This document shows, in pieces, positions 9,056 to 17,696 of a stretch of DNA of 64,000 nucleotides; position 1 is the stretch's first letter, and each line of letters starts with the position of its first letter. The translations under genes were made by a program, and so were the position numbers. The stretch is taken from positions 266,423 through 330,422 of the forward strand of contig NZ_JAOQJS010000006.1 of the NCBI RefSeq assembly GCF_025567345.1. Direction: 5' to 3'. The notes below the pieces were generated by a model. That model ran no database searches. It had not been told where the DNA came from and was given only the letters and a program-made list of their open reading frames with translations. The DNA is from Coprococcus ammoniilyticus. Lineage in GTDB: Bacteria; Bacillota; Clostridia; Lachnospirales; Lachnospiraceae.

Positions 9056-10174
9056 ATGAAGATGAGTAATTTCAAGGTTGAATTAAAAAAAGTAGTAGAC
9101 GACAGCTATGAGATCGAGATTGGATATGAGCTGGAACAGAAGCTGATCGATGATCTGAAAGCCGGTCTGGTTGGAAAAATATCCAAATTTGTAGTAGTTA
9201 CAGACAGCAATGTAAAAGAGCTGTATGCGGACAAGATTTATAAGATGCTTGAAGAAGCAGGATACAAGACAGATCTTATAAGTTTTCCGGCAGGAGAACT
9301 GAGCAAGACCAGAGCGACAAAGGAGTATGTAGAAGATACCATGCTTGCAAAGGGATATCGGAGAGATTGCTGCATTATCGCCGTTGGCGGTGGCGTGGTG
9401 ACAGACCTTGCAGGATTTGTAGCCGGAACCTACGGCAGAGGAATTCCATTTATCAATTATGCAACGACATTACTTGCGGCAGCGGATGCATCCGTGGGAG
9501 GAAAGACAGCGGTCGATACACCGCTTGCAACCAATCTGATCGGACTGTTTAATCAGCCGCAGAAGGTATATCTGGATATCGCAACATGGAAGACACTTCC
9601 ACAGCGGCAGTTATCTTCAGGTCTTGCAGAGACGATCAAGCACGCCTGCCTTGCAGACAGGGAATTCTTCGATTATCTGTCAGAGCATATCGAAGATGTG
9701 TTTGCAGTAAAGGACGAGGTATGCAGACATATCGCGGAGAAGAACTGCGAGATCAAATATCAGGTCGTTATGAAGGACGAGCGGGAAAGCGGTTTGCGTG
9801 AGGTTTTGAACCTTGGACATACGGTTGGAAGAGCCATCGAGACAGTCAGTGATTATAAGCTGCTGCATGGAGAGGCCGTTGCGATCGGTCTGGTTGCAGA
9901 GGTGAAGATGGCAGAACATTTTGGCTACTGTACAGCAGAGGATGAAGCAGCTATGGTTGCCATGTTGAAGCAGGCAGATCTTCCAACGGAGATTCCGGAT
10001 TATATTGACCGTGACGCTCTGGTTAAGAAGCTGTATACCGATAAGAAGGTCAGAGACGGACATTTGCGTTTCGTTTTACAGCATGGAATCGGCGCAATCG
10101 AGGTATTTGATGGTGACCAGTATGCAAAAGCCATACCGGAGAGTCTGGCAAGAGAGATCATTATGGAGATATAG
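9056..10174 (+). CDS. aroB: 3-dehydroquinate synthase
   Basis: The 372-aa protein has the AroB hallmarks: the NAD-binding GGGVVTDLAGFVAGTY near residue 110, SVGGKTAVD, the metal-ligand region ETIKHA and LNLGHTVGRAIE. It converts DAHP to 3-dehydroquinate in the shikimate pathway. An in-frame ATG at 9062 (MSNFKVE) has AAAGG 6 nt upstream and may be the true start; the ATG at 9056 has AGGAAA about 10 nt upstream. It stands apart from other aro genes and is followed 26 bp later by ridA in the same direction. Confidence 0.95.
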   Translation: MKMSNFKVELKKVVDDSYEIEIGYELEQKLIDDLKAGLVGKISKFVVVTDSNVKELYADKIYKMLEEAGYKTDLISFPAGELSKTRATKEYVEDTMLAKGYRRDCCIIAVGGGVVTDLAGFVAGTYGRGIPFINYATTLLAAADASVGGKTAVDTPLATNLIGLFNQPQKVYLDIATWKTLPQRQLSSGLAETIKHACLADREFFDYLSEHIEDVFAVKDEVCRHIAEKNCEIKYQVVMKDERESGLREVLNLGHTVGRAIETVSDYKLLHGEAVAIGLVAEVKMAEHFGYCTAEDEAAMVAMLKQADLPTEIPDYIDRDALVKKLYTDKKVRDGHLRFVLQHGIGAIEVFDGDQYAKAIPESLAREIIMEI

Positions 10175-10200
10175 GCATTAAATTTCAGGAGGATATAAAA

Positions 10201-10581
10201 ATGGATAAGAAGATAATAAGCACAGAGAAAGCACCACAGGCAATCGGACCATATTCACAGGCAATCGTTGCTAATGGATTTTTATTTACGTCAGGAATGG
10301 TTCCGATCGATCCTGCAACGAATCAGTTAGTAGAAGGAGATATCACAGTTCAGGCAAAACAGGCAATCTCAAATCTGAAGAATCTGATCGAGGCATCCGG
10401 TTCATCCTGTGACAAGGTTGTAAAGACTACAGTATTTATTAAGGATATGAACCAGTTCTCAATTATCAACGATATTTACAAAGAATATTTCAACAAAGAT
10501 TTCCCTGCACGTTCTTGTGTAGAAGTTGCAAGACTTCCAAAAGACGTACTGATTGAGATCGAAGCAGTAGCAGTTGTATAA
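10201..10581 (+). CDS. ridA: RidA family enamine/imine deaminase
   Basis: The 126-aa protein has the full YjgF/YER057c/UK114 pattern: PQAIGPYSQAI, LFTSGMVPIDP, and the C-terminal FPARSCVEVARLPKD containing the conserved substrate-binding Arg, then LIEIEAVAV. RidA hydrolyses reactive 2-aminoacrylate-type enamines released by PLP enzymes. An AGGAGG site lies 8 nt before the ATG. It is likely co-transcribed with aroB and followed by a hairpin. Confidence 0.93.
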   Translation: MDKKIISTEKAPQAIGPYSQAIVANGFLFTSGMVPIDPATNQLVEGDITVQAKQAISNLKNLIEASGSSCDKVVKTTVFIKDMNQFSIINDIYKEYFNKDFPARSCVEVARLPKDVLIEIEAVAVV

Positions 10582-10602
10582 ATAAAGATTTTAAAATGAT
10601 GG

Positions 10603-10633
10603 TGTGGCAGATGTATGAATGATATCTGCCACA
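10603..10633 (+). terminator. Hairpin after ridA
   Basis: TGTGGCAGAT pairs with ATCTGCCACA; a short TTATTAT follows. An upstream ATG of the next frame (10615) lies in the loop, which argues for the later start of the CPBP gene. Confidence 0.55.
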
Positions 10634-10650
10634 TTATTATAAGAGGGTAT

Positions 10651-11592
10651 ATGGAGACAAGAAAGAAAATTTTTGGAGCTGAATGTTTGTTTACAGCTTT
10701 GATCGCAGTTTACGAGGTCGTAACGGTGCTGGCGTTATTTACAGATCTGTTTTCCGGCATCACGATAAAACAAAACATATTATTCAGTCAGAGTCTGATA
10801 TTTGTACCAACAGTGTTATATCTGTTCATCATGAGAAAGCATGTAAAGGATATCATCTGGTTTCGGAGATTTCATCCGTTGACACTCCTGCTGATTCCAC
10901 CACTGGTTCTGTTTATGGAGCCACTTATTACATTGTTAAATGCAATCTCAATGTTATTTGTGCGAAATGAGATCAGCAATGCAGCTTCAGCACTGGTTGA
11001 TCATAATACACTTGGGACTTCGCTTTTTTTCATGGCATTTTTGCCGTGTGTGATAGAAGAACTGGCGTATCGTGGTGTCATGTTCGGAAGCTTTCATGAA
11101 GCCGGCAGATTAAAGGCCATATTGATGTCAGGCTTTTTATTTGGACTGATGCATATGAATTTTAATCAGATGGCATATGCGGTTGTGATCGGTCTGATCT
11201 TTGGATTTGTTGTAGAAGCAACCGGAAGCATTATTCCAACAATGATCATGCATTTTCTGATCAATGGTTTTTCTGTTGTTATAAAGCATATTGCAAATAT
11301 CATTCCGGCGTTAAAAGATCAGGCAGAAAATACAGAAGTAACACAGACGATGCTGCTCAGCACCATCCGGGCATATATACCTATGGCACTGGTTGGCACT
11401 GTAATATCGGCAGGAATTATTTATCTGCTTGCAGTTATAAATGGTAGAAAGGAGAGTTTCACCGCTGTATTCACCGAACCTTTTAACCGGTACGATGAAA
11501 ATGGCAAAAAGCTTCGACTGCTTACCCCGCTTATGATCGTGGTCATCCTCTACTGCCTGATCCGCTGCGTTGTCGAAGAATTTTTATTTTAA
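10651..11592 (+). CDS. CPBP family intramembrane glutamic protease
   Basis: The 313-aa polytopic membrane protein has the CPBP/Abi motifs: EELAYRGVMFG (EExxxR), GLMHMNF with the catalytic-site His, and a third His in MHFLING. About eight hydrophobic segments are visible. Relatives perform CAAX-type or other intramembrane proteolysis, some in bacteriocin self-immunity. The ATG at 10651 follows AGAGGG at a short distance; an ATG at 10615 sits in the preceding hairpin and is less likely. The substrate is unknown. Confidence 0.85.
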   Translation: METRKKIFGAECLFTALIAVYEVVTVLALFTDLFSGITIKQNILFSQSLIFVPTVLYLFIMRKHVKDIIWFRRFHPLTLLLIPPLVLFMEPLITLLNAISMLFVRNEISNAASALVDHNTLGTSLFFMAFLPCVIEELAYRGVMFGSFHEAGRLKAILMSGFLFGLMHMNFNQMAYAVVIGLIFGFVVEATGSIIPTMIMHFLINGFSVVIKHIANIIPALKDQAENTEVTQTMLLSTIRAYIPMALVGTVISAGIIYLLAVINGRKESFTAVFTEPFNRYDENGKKLRLLTPLMIVVILYCLIRCVVEEFLF

Positions 11593-11598
11593 CTATAG

Positions 11599-11829
11599 AA
11601 AAACGCCTACCAAATGAATCTGATCTGATACCTACCCTATTATAAATGACTTGCTGCGGTTTCTATTCATTGCACATGTCTTATCCGCTCATGCTCTTGT
11701 GCTAACTCGTCCTTCGGACTCAGACAAGCACCCGCATTCGCTGACAATGTGCAATTCATCAAGAAATCCTCGCTAATGTCATATTATAATAGAGCAGGTA
11801 CCAGATCAGATTTGTTTGGTGGGCGTTTT
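11599..11829. repeat. Long-hairpin intergenic element, copy 1
   Basis: The outer arms (from AAAACGCCTACC; to GGTGGGCGTTTT) pair over about 50 bp with few mismatches. Inside is a core of about 130 bp related, in reverse orientation, to the elements at 12010 and 45606 (shared pieces include CTCGTCCTTCGGACTCA and GACAATGTGCA). It follows the CPBP gene and may terminate it. Confidence 0.8.
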
Positions 11830-11883
11830 GTTGCTATATGTAAATGAGTAATAAAAAGATAAACAGAAAAATACACCATTCGA

Positions 11884-12012
11884 TATACAGGGATTTATCC
11901 AGTTTCGAGTGTTGGTGTTTTCACTATGAAAAAACATTCGCGAGTTTTTCATAGTGGGAATATCAATAGCAGAAAAAATCCTTCATTGTGGATAGTAAAT
12001 CCCTCTTTGTAT
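11884..12012. repeat. Hairpin element adjoining copy 2
   Basis: ATACAGGGATTTATCC at the left pairs with GGATAGTAAATCCCTC and the following bases at the right. A smaller hairpin (CACTATGAAAAA/TTTTTCATAGTG, 11922-11956) is nested inside. It lacks the conserved core seen in its neighbours. Confidence 0.65.
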
Positions 12013-12189
12013 GCTGGTTCTTCCACTAAAATATGACATATGCGAGGCTTTCGTTGTATGGTGCACATTGCCAGTAAATACGGGTGCCTGTCTGAGCCGA
12101 AGGCGAGTTGGCACAGGAGTATTTACGGATCAGGCATGTGCAACATACAGAAAACGCAGCAGGTCATTGTTAGTGGAAGAACCAGCATA
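12010..12189. repeat. Long-hairpin intergenic element, copy 2
   Basis: The outer arm TATGCTGGTTCTTCCACTA is repeated perfectly in inverted form at the right end. The core contains TGAGCCGAAGGCGAGTTGGC flanked by GTAAATAC and GTATTTAC, which pair. An apparent 66-codon frame across it is an artefact of the repeat. Bases 12190-12233 hold nothing else recognisable. Confidence 0.8.
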
Positions 12190-12233
12190 TGAAGAGGGCA
12201 CACAACCATAAGGGGGATTTTTTGCGTGTTCGG

Positions 12234-12434
12234 CTAGTCCTCGTTGCAGATCAGACCGTAGAAGGAGATCAGGTACAGTCCGGCGATACCAACGAGTGTG
12301 TAGATGATTCTGGAAAAGGCGGAGCCGGTTCCGAATAAAGCATCTACAAGATTAAAATTAAAGATTCCGATGATACCCCAAACGATCGCCCCAACGATCA
12401 CAAGAGTAAGACAAATAACATTAAATACTTTCAT
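12234..12434 (-). CDS. DUF378 family small membrane protein
   Basis: The 66-aa protein has two hydrophobic helices (about residues 5-27 and 42-62) and the typical DUF378/YuzA sequence with GIFNFNLVDALFG between them. The function is unknown; the family is common in Firmicutes as a small membrane protein. GAGAGGAA precedes the ATG. Its 3' end faces the hairpin cluster at 11.6-12.2 kb, and it is divergent from the metal-efflux operon. Confidence 0.85.
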   Translation of the reverse strand: MKVFNVICLTLVIVGAIVWGIIGIFNFNLVDALFGTGSAFSRIIYTLVGIAGLYLISFYGLICNED

Positions 12435-12647
12435 GGCATTCCTCTCTGATTTCTAATTATTTGGACATTAGTTTTTGGCAAGGCGTCGCAAAATTAATGG
12501 TTCCATATCTCTAGTTTGTGCGAACATGAAAAAAATATACTGCCATTATAAGGGAAAATGTATACACAGGATGAAGGTATAAAATGAAAAAATATAACAT
12601 AATGAATCTGGCGACAAAAATTTATTTGAAGCAAATATAAAAATCAG

Positions 12648-12676
12648 TTGACAGGGTACAAACATAATGTTATATT
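12648..12676 (+). promoter_or_regulatory. Sigma-A promoter of the metal-efflux operon
   Basis: TTGACA, 17-bp spacer, TATATT. It lies upstream of the ArsR-family gene, immediately before the operator. Confidence 0.8.
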
Positions 12677-12688
12677 AAAAACAACATA

Positions 12689-12710
12689 TGAACAGATATT
12701 CAAATGTTCA
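12689..12710. promoter_or_regulatory. ArsR/SmtB-type operator
   Basis: The inverted repeat TGAACA-N10-TGTTCA has the half-sites and spacing of ArsR/SmtB-family operators. It is positioned just downstream of the -10 box, so a bound repressor would block transcription until metal binds. Confidence 0.75.
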
Positions 12711-12735
12711 ATAAAACAACGAGAGGAGGAACAGA

Positions 12736-13098
12736 ATGAATACGGACAGCAGGGAAGCATGTGAATGCAAAGAGAACGATATTGCTGAGATCACCGCTGA
12801 GATTAATGAGATGATGCCGGACGAAGAGAATCTGTATGATCTGGCCGAGTTGTTTAAAGTATTTGGCGATTCTACCAGAATCCAGATCTTATACACACTG
12901 CTGGATCACGAAAAAAGTGTTGGTGACATCGCAGAAGAGCTTGGAATGAATGCATCTGCCATTTCTCATCAATTAAGAGTGTTAAAACAGGCGAAGCTGA
13001 TCAAGAACCGCAGAGCCGGAAAGAATATGTTTTATGAGCTTGCCGATGACCATGTAGCAGTGATCATGCGAATGGGACTTGAGCATATATTTGAATAA
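12736..13098 (+). CDS. ArsR/SmtB family metal-responsive repressor
   Basis: The 120-aa winged-helix protein has the ArsR core (FGDSTRIQILYTLL, then the recognition helix NASAISHQLRVLKQ). In the last helix Asp104, His106, His117 and Glu120 reproduce the alpha-5 zinc site of SmtB. A CECKE cluster at residues 9-13 could add an N-terminal cadmium/lead site as in CadC. It heads an operon with a free HMA protein and a P1B ATPase, with its own operator in front. Zinc and/or cadmium are the likely inducers. Confidence 0.9.
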   Translation: MNTDSREACECKENDIAEITAEINEMMPDEENLYDLAELFKVFGDSTRIQILYTLLDHEKSVGDIAEELGMNASAISHQLRVLKQAKLIKNRRAGKNMFYELADDHVAVIMRMGLEHIFE

Positions 13099-13122
13099 TA
13101 AGAAAGGTTAAAGGTGGATATT

Positions 13123-13341
13123 ATGAAGAAGAGATATAATTTAAGTGATGTAGATTGCGCAAATTGTGCAGCAAAGATGGAGGAGCAGATCAGCAAGTTA
13201 CCGGGAGTTAACAGCGCATCTATCAGCTTTATGGCACAGAAACTTACATTAGACGCAGATGAAGACAAATTAGACGAGATCTTAAAGCAGGCAGAAAAGA
13301 TCATCAAGAGCATTGATGAGGAAGCTACGATCGAATATTAG
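13123..13341 (+). CDS. Stand-alone heavy-metal-associated (HMA) domain protein
   Basis: The 72-aa protein has the ferredoxin-like HMA fold with the metal-binding CxxC in DCANCAAKM (Cys12, Cys15). The ATG at 13123 is preceded by AAAGGTGG; a GTG at 13114 is an alternative. It sits between the repressor and a P-type ATPase that has no HMA domain of its own, so it probably serves as the detached metal-delivery domain or as a small chaperone for the pump. Confidence 0.88.
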   Translation: MKKRYNLSDVDCANCAAKMEEQISKLPGVNSASISFMAQKLTLDADEDKLDEILKQAEKIIKSIDEEATIEY

Positions 13342-13445
13342 AAATAATGCAGATCTGAACATTAAGACGTTACAGATTTACATAAGCTGAAAGAGAAGAT
13401 AAAATAAGAAAATTATCGCAGATAGCAGAAAAAAGGTGATGGATT

Positions 13446-15317
13446 ATGAGTAAGAAGCAGAAAAAGATGTTAATTCGAATCATCGTTGCACTGGTGGTAT
13501 TTATCGCATGCGAGATTGCAGAGAAGCTCATCCATTTGAATGGAGTGTGGGATACAGTTGTAAAGGCTGCGATGTTCGCAGTACCATATCTGATGGCAGG
13601 ATATGATGTCCTTTTAAAGGCAATCAAAAATATCAGCAAGGGTCATGTATTTGACGAAAACTTCCTGATGGCAGTTGCAACTGTAGGCGCATACGGAACC
13701 GGAGAATTTGGCGAGGCGGCAGCCGTTATGCTGTTCTATCAGGTCGGAGAATGGTTCCAGAAATATGCAGTCAACAGATCAAGAGCCAGTATCACAGATT
13801 TGATGAACATTATGCCGGAATATGCAAATATTGAAAAAGATGGACAGATCGTTCAGGTAGAACCGGAGACAGTTGCGATCGGTGATATCATCATCGTGCA
13901 GCCGGGTGAAAAAGTTCCTCTCGATGGTACTGTTATCGAAGGTGAAACATTTGTAGATACAGCAGCGCTTACCGGTGAATCCGTACCTAGAAAGCTGTCT
14001 GTTGGTGACGAAGTGTTAAGTGGTGTGATTAACCAGAACGGTGTGATCCGTGTCAAGGTATCAAAGGAATTTGACGATTCGACCGTATCGAAGATTTTGG
14101 AACTGGTGGAAAATGCAAGTACGAGAAAAGCACAGTACGAGCAGTTCATTACCAGATTTGCAAAATACTATACACCGATCGTATGTTTCCTTGCACTTGC
14201 AGTAGCGATCATTCCGCCGATCTTTGTAGGTGAATTTGGTAAATGGTTCCACCGTGCACTGATCTTTCTGGTAGTATCCTGTCCATGTGCATTGGTCATC
14301 TCCATTCCACTTAGTTTCTTCAGTGGAATCGGCGGAGCATCCAAGGCAGGTATCCTTGTAAAAGGAAGTAACTATCTGGAACTTCTGGGTAAAGCAAAGA
14401 TTGCCGTATTTGATAAGACCGGAACTCTGACAAAGGGTGTATTCAAGGTTGTAGAGACATGTGCAAATGGAATCAGTGAGGATGATCTTCTGGAACTTGC
14501 AGCATATGGCGAATATTACTCCAACCATCCGATCGCAGCATCGATCAAGGCTGCATATAAGGGAACGGTACAGATCGACCGCCTCGATGGATATGAGGAA
14601 ATCTCCGGAATGGGTATCAAGGTCTTAAAAGATGGAAAAGAAGTGTTAGTCGGAAATAAGAAGCTTCTGGATTCCAGAAAGATATCTATGGCAGGAGCAA
14701 AACAGCCATCCAAGGTTGGAACAGTCCTTTTCGTAGCGGAAAATGGTGCATATAAGGGATGTATCACGATCGCTGATGAGATCAAGGATGGCGTTAAGGA
14801 TGCGATCGCATCAATCAAGAAATGTGGAATTGATAATGTTGTTATGCTGACCGGTGATAAGAAAGAGGTTGCTGACAGTGTAGCAAAAGAGCTTGGCATT
14901 GATACTGTATGTGCAGAGCTGATGCCGGGTGATAAGGTAGATAAAGTAGAACAGCTTCTCCGCGAGAAGGATGAAGACAGTACATTGATCTTCACCGGTG
15001 ACGGAATCAATGATGCGCCTGTTTTAATGCGTGCCGATGTCGGTATCGCAATGGGAGCTATGGGTCAGGATGCTGCGATTGAAGCAGCAGACATCGTTTT
15101 GATCGATGATGATCCGGGCAAGATTGCCGTAGCATATGCAATTGCCAGAAAGACGGTTCGTATCGTGCAGCAGAACATTGTGTTTGCACTTGCTGTCAAG
15201 ATCATTGTTATGGTACTCGGTGCCCTTGGTTTTGCAAATATGTGGGCAGCGGTATTCGCCGATGTCGGTGTTGCCTTCCTCGCGATCATCAACGCAACCC
15301 GCGCGCTGAAGCCATGA
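13446..15317 (+). CDS. Heavy-metal-translocating P1B-type ATPase (Zn/Cd/Pb type)
   Basis: The 623-aa protein has all P-type ATPase landmarks: TGES in the actuator domain, the metal-channel SCPCALV motif (Cys279-Pro-Cys281), the phosphorylated Asp in DKTGTLT near 323, the HP motif SNHPIA, TGDKKEV and GDGINDAP near 518. About eight membrane helices are expected. It lacks the N-terminal HMA domain, which is encoded by the preceding gene. The CPC motif and SmtB-like repressor point to zinc/cadmium efflux rather than copper. AAAAAGGTG precedes the start. Confidence 0.92.
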   Translation: MSKKQKKMLIRIIVALVVFIACEIAEKLIHLNGVWDTVVKAAMFAVPYLMAGYDVLLKAIKNISKGHVFDENFLMAVATVGAYGTGEFGEAAAVMLFYQVGEWFQKYAVNRSRASITDLMNIMPEYANIEKDGQIVQVEPETVAIGDIIIVQPGEKVPLDGTVIEGETFVDTAALTGESVPRKLSVGDEVLSGVINQNGVIRVKVSKEFDDSTVSKILELVENASTRKAQYEQFITRFAKYYTPIVCFLALAVAIIPPIFVGEFGKWFHRALIFLVVSCPCALVISIPLSFFSGIGGASKAGILVKGSNYLELLGKAKIAVFDKTGTLTKGVFKVVETCANGISEDDLLELAAYGEYYSNHPIAASIKAAYKGTVQIDRLDGYEEISGMGIKVLKDGKEVLVGNKKLLDSRKISMAGAKQPSKVGTVLFVAENGAYKGCITIADEIKDGVKDAIASIKKCGIDNVVMLTGDKKEVADSVAKELGIDTVCAELMPGDKVDKVEQLLREKDEDSTLIFTGDGINDAPVLMRADVGIAMGAMGQDAAIEAADIVLIDDDPGKIAVAYAIARKTVRIVQQNIVFALAVKIIVMVLGALGFANMWAAVFADVGVAFLAIINATRALKP

Positions 15318-15320
15318 TGT

Positions 15321-15570
15321 AAAAAGATAGGGGTGCGTAGAGATATATAGCCTCCGCCATACAGATTACCCTGCCATAATGACTTGTTGCGATTTCTGTT
15401 CGTTACACATGTCTGATTCGCTTATGCTCCTGCGCAAACTCGTCCTACGGACTCAAACATGCGCCCGCATTTGCTGACAATGTGTAACTCGCGACGAAAT
15501 TCTCACAATGTCATTATGACACAGGGTAACCTGTATGGCGGAGGCTATACGACTCTACGCACCCTTTTTA
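15321..15570. repeat. Long-hairpin intergenic element, copy 3
   Basis: The outer arms (from AAAAAGATAGGGGTGCGTAG; to CTACGCACCCTTTTT) pair over about 60 bp. The core, in reverse orientation relative to copy 2, contains ACTCGTCCTACGGACTCA and GACAATGTGTAACTCG. It lies between the convergent ATPase and pyrG genes. Confidence 0.8.
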
Positions 15571-15584
15571 CTTCGAATAGGACA

Positions 15585-15806
15585 TATAAAAATGCAGGGT
15601 ATGGCGGTTTGTATATTTTATGAAGCAAGCCTGTTCACTCTGTGTAACTTCGAACTAACCTCGGCGAGCCTGCTAAGGTCTCAGTTGCCAACGCCGGTTC
15701 TTAGTGAGTCGCCGCAGGCGAAGAACTTAGCACCGTTGCGTCGGAATAGAGTGAAAACGTCTTGCGTAATAAAGATATACAGACCACCATACCCTGCATT
15801 TTTATT
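15585..15806. repeat. Hairpin element adjoining copy 3
   Basis: The outer arms from TAAAAATGCAGGGTATGGCG and its inverted partner ending GCATTTTTA pair over about 40 bp. The interior (GCCAACGCCGG...CCGCAGGCGAAG) differs from the common core, so this is either a diverged member or a second family. Confidence 0.7.
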
Positions 15807-15819
15807 ATACTGGATATGT

Positions 15820-17436
15820 TTAGGCTTCTTCGTGGGCGAGTGCCGCAGCAACAAAGCCTTTGAAAAGCGGATGTGCTTTATTTGGTCTGGACTTGAATTC
15901 CGGATGCGCCTGAGTTCCGATGAACCAAGGATGATCCGGAATCTCGATCATCTCAACGATGTGACCGTCAGGAGAGAGACCAACCAGTTCCATACCATTA
16001 TCTGTTAAAGCCTTACGGTAGTCATTGTTGACTTCATATCTATGTCTGTGACGCTCATGGATATATTCTGTGCCATAGAGCTCATAGGATTTGGAATCTT
16101 TGCTGAGTACACATGGGTAAGAACCAAGTCTTAATGTTCCACCGAGGTCTGTTACATCATGCTGATTCGGCATGATATGAATAACCTGATGGAAAGAGTT
16201 CGGATTGAATTCTGAACTGTGGGCATCTGCATAACCAAGGACATGTCTTGCAAATTCAACGATCGTGAGCTGCATACCGAGACACAGACCAAGGTAAGGA
16301 ACCTTTTTCTCTCTTGCATACCGGATCGCTGTGATCATGCCTTCGATACCTCTGTCACCAAAACCGCCCGGAACAAGGATTCCATCGACGTCACTCAGTG
16401 TTTCTTCCACATTTTCAGGAGTTACAAGTTCAGAATCTACCCATTTGATCTCGACCTCGGCATCGTTTGCAACACCGGCATGCTTTAAGGATTCAACAAC
16501 GGAAATGTATGCATCATGCAGTGAGACATATTTGCCGACGAGAGCAACACGAACCTTTTTTTCCGGATTCTTCCAGGCAGTGATCATATCATTCCATTCC
16601 TTCCATGCATGTGGTTCCGGAGCAGGACAATCCATATGTAAGCATTTGCATACAACATCAGCGAGATGCTCTTTCTCCATAGCGAGAGGAACTTCATATA
16701 ATACATCAACATCCAGATTCTGGATGACATTCTGGCTAGGTACATTACAGAATAATGCAATCTTATCCTTTAAGCCCTGATCCAGTGGATAATCAGAACG
16801 GCAGACCAGAATATCCGGCTGGATACCCATTCCCTGCAGGTTCTTAACACTCGCCTGCGTTGGCTTTGTCTTTAATTCACCGGAAGCTTTCAGATAAGGA
16901 ATCAGAGTAACGTGGATCATAATGCAATTCTCATGTCCGACATCATGTGTGAACTGACGGATCGCCTCTAAGAAAGGCTGGCTCTCGATATCACCGACTG
17001 TACCGCCAATTTCGATGATCGCAACCTCGGTATCCTTTGCATCCGGATTCCGATAGAAGCGCTCTTTGATTTCATTTGTTATATGTGGAACTACCTGTAC
17101 GGTGTGTCCGCCGAAGTCGCCGTGGCGTTCTTTCTGTAAGATACTCCAGTAGATCTTACCGGTCGTAACATTCGAATTCTTATTCAGACTTTCATCGATA
17201 AAACGCTCATAATGACCAAGATCCAGATCAGTCTCCGCACCATCATCGGTTACGAATACTTCACCATGCTGGATCGGGTTCATAGTACCCGGATCCATGT
17301 TGATGTATGGATCGAATTTCTGGCTGGTAACCTTGTAGCCTCTCATTTTGAGCAGACGACCAAGGGAGGCAGCAGTGATACCTTTACCAAGACCGGATAC
17401 GACACCGCCTGTGACAAACACGTACTTAATAGGCAT
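15820..17436 (-). CDS. pyrG: CTP synthase
   Basis: The 538-aa protein has the normal PyrG length: an N-terminal amidoligase (FVTGGVVSGLGKGITA P-loop, DPYINMDPGTM) and a C-terminal class I glutamine amidotransferase with the nucleophile in GLCLGMQ near Cys388 and a downstream HPE. It makes CTP from UTP, ATP and glutamine. I chose MPIKYVF at 17436, which has CAGGAGGAAA upstream; the frame extends 27 codons further without support. A consensus promoter precedes it. I saw no GGGC initial-transcribed sequence of the kind that governs reiterative pyrG control in Bacillus. Confidence 0.96.
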   Translation of the reverse strand: MPIKYVFVTGGVVSGLGKGITAASLGRLLKMRGYKVTSQKFDPYINMDPGTMNPIQHGEVFVTDDGAETDLDLGHYERFIDESLNKNSNVTTGKIYWSILQKERHGDFGGHTVQVVPHITNEIKERFYRNPDAKDTEVAIIEIGGTVGDIESQPFLEAIRQFTHDVGHENCIMIHVTLIPYLKASGELKTKPTQASVKNLQGMGIQPDILVCRSDYPLDQGLKDKIALFCNVPSQNVIQNLDVDVLYEVPLAMEKEHLADVVCKCLHMDCPAPEPHAWKEWNDMITAWKNPEKKVRVALVGKYVSLHDAYISVVESLKHAGVANDAEVEIKWVDSELVTPENVEETLSDVDGILVPGGFGDRGIEGMITAIRYAREKKVPYLGLCLGMQLTIVEFARHVLGYADAHSSEFNPNSFHQVIHIMPNQHDVTDLGGTLRLGSYPCVLSKDSKSYELYGTEYIHERHRHRYEVNNDYRKALTDNGMELVGLSPDGHIVEMIEIPDHPWFIGTQAHPEFKSRPNKAHPLFKGFVAAALAHEEA

Positions 17437-17502
17437 AATAATTTCCTCCTGATATATTCTAAAAACGCATAGACATACGCTCTCATTAAAAAAACACTCA
17501 TT

Positions 17503-17531
17503 ATTATACGAGAGCATTTTTCAAAAGTCAA
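17503..17531 (-). promoter_or_regulatory. Sigma-A promoter of pyrG
   Basis: On the minus strand: TTGACT, 17-bp spacer, TATAAT, giving a 5' UTR of about 60 nt. Confidence 0.8.
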
Positions 17532-17696
17532 TCAGCCGTATCGAAAAACAGGATGTATCCGGCATAAAAATATGGTATGATAGTATATAAGAAGTCAAAC
17601 TTAATAAAATTATGGAAAATTATTCACGAACTTTAGAAAATAAAGTGAAAAATATACATTTGGCAGGAAAATGAAGTGAGAAGACGGGAGATCTCG

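Noticed and set aside
12011..12211. 66-codon open frame between the CPBP and DUF378 genes
   Set aside because: It lies inside a long-hairpin element whose core occurs elsewhere in other frames; no ribosome binding site.
15535..16008. 157-codon open frame over the hairpin elements and pyrG 3' end
   Set aside because: Shadow of the palindromic elements and antisense of pyrG; composition unlike a protein.
17437..17502. pyrG control by reiterative transcription
   Set aside because: The initial transcribed region does not begin with GGGC after the -10 box.
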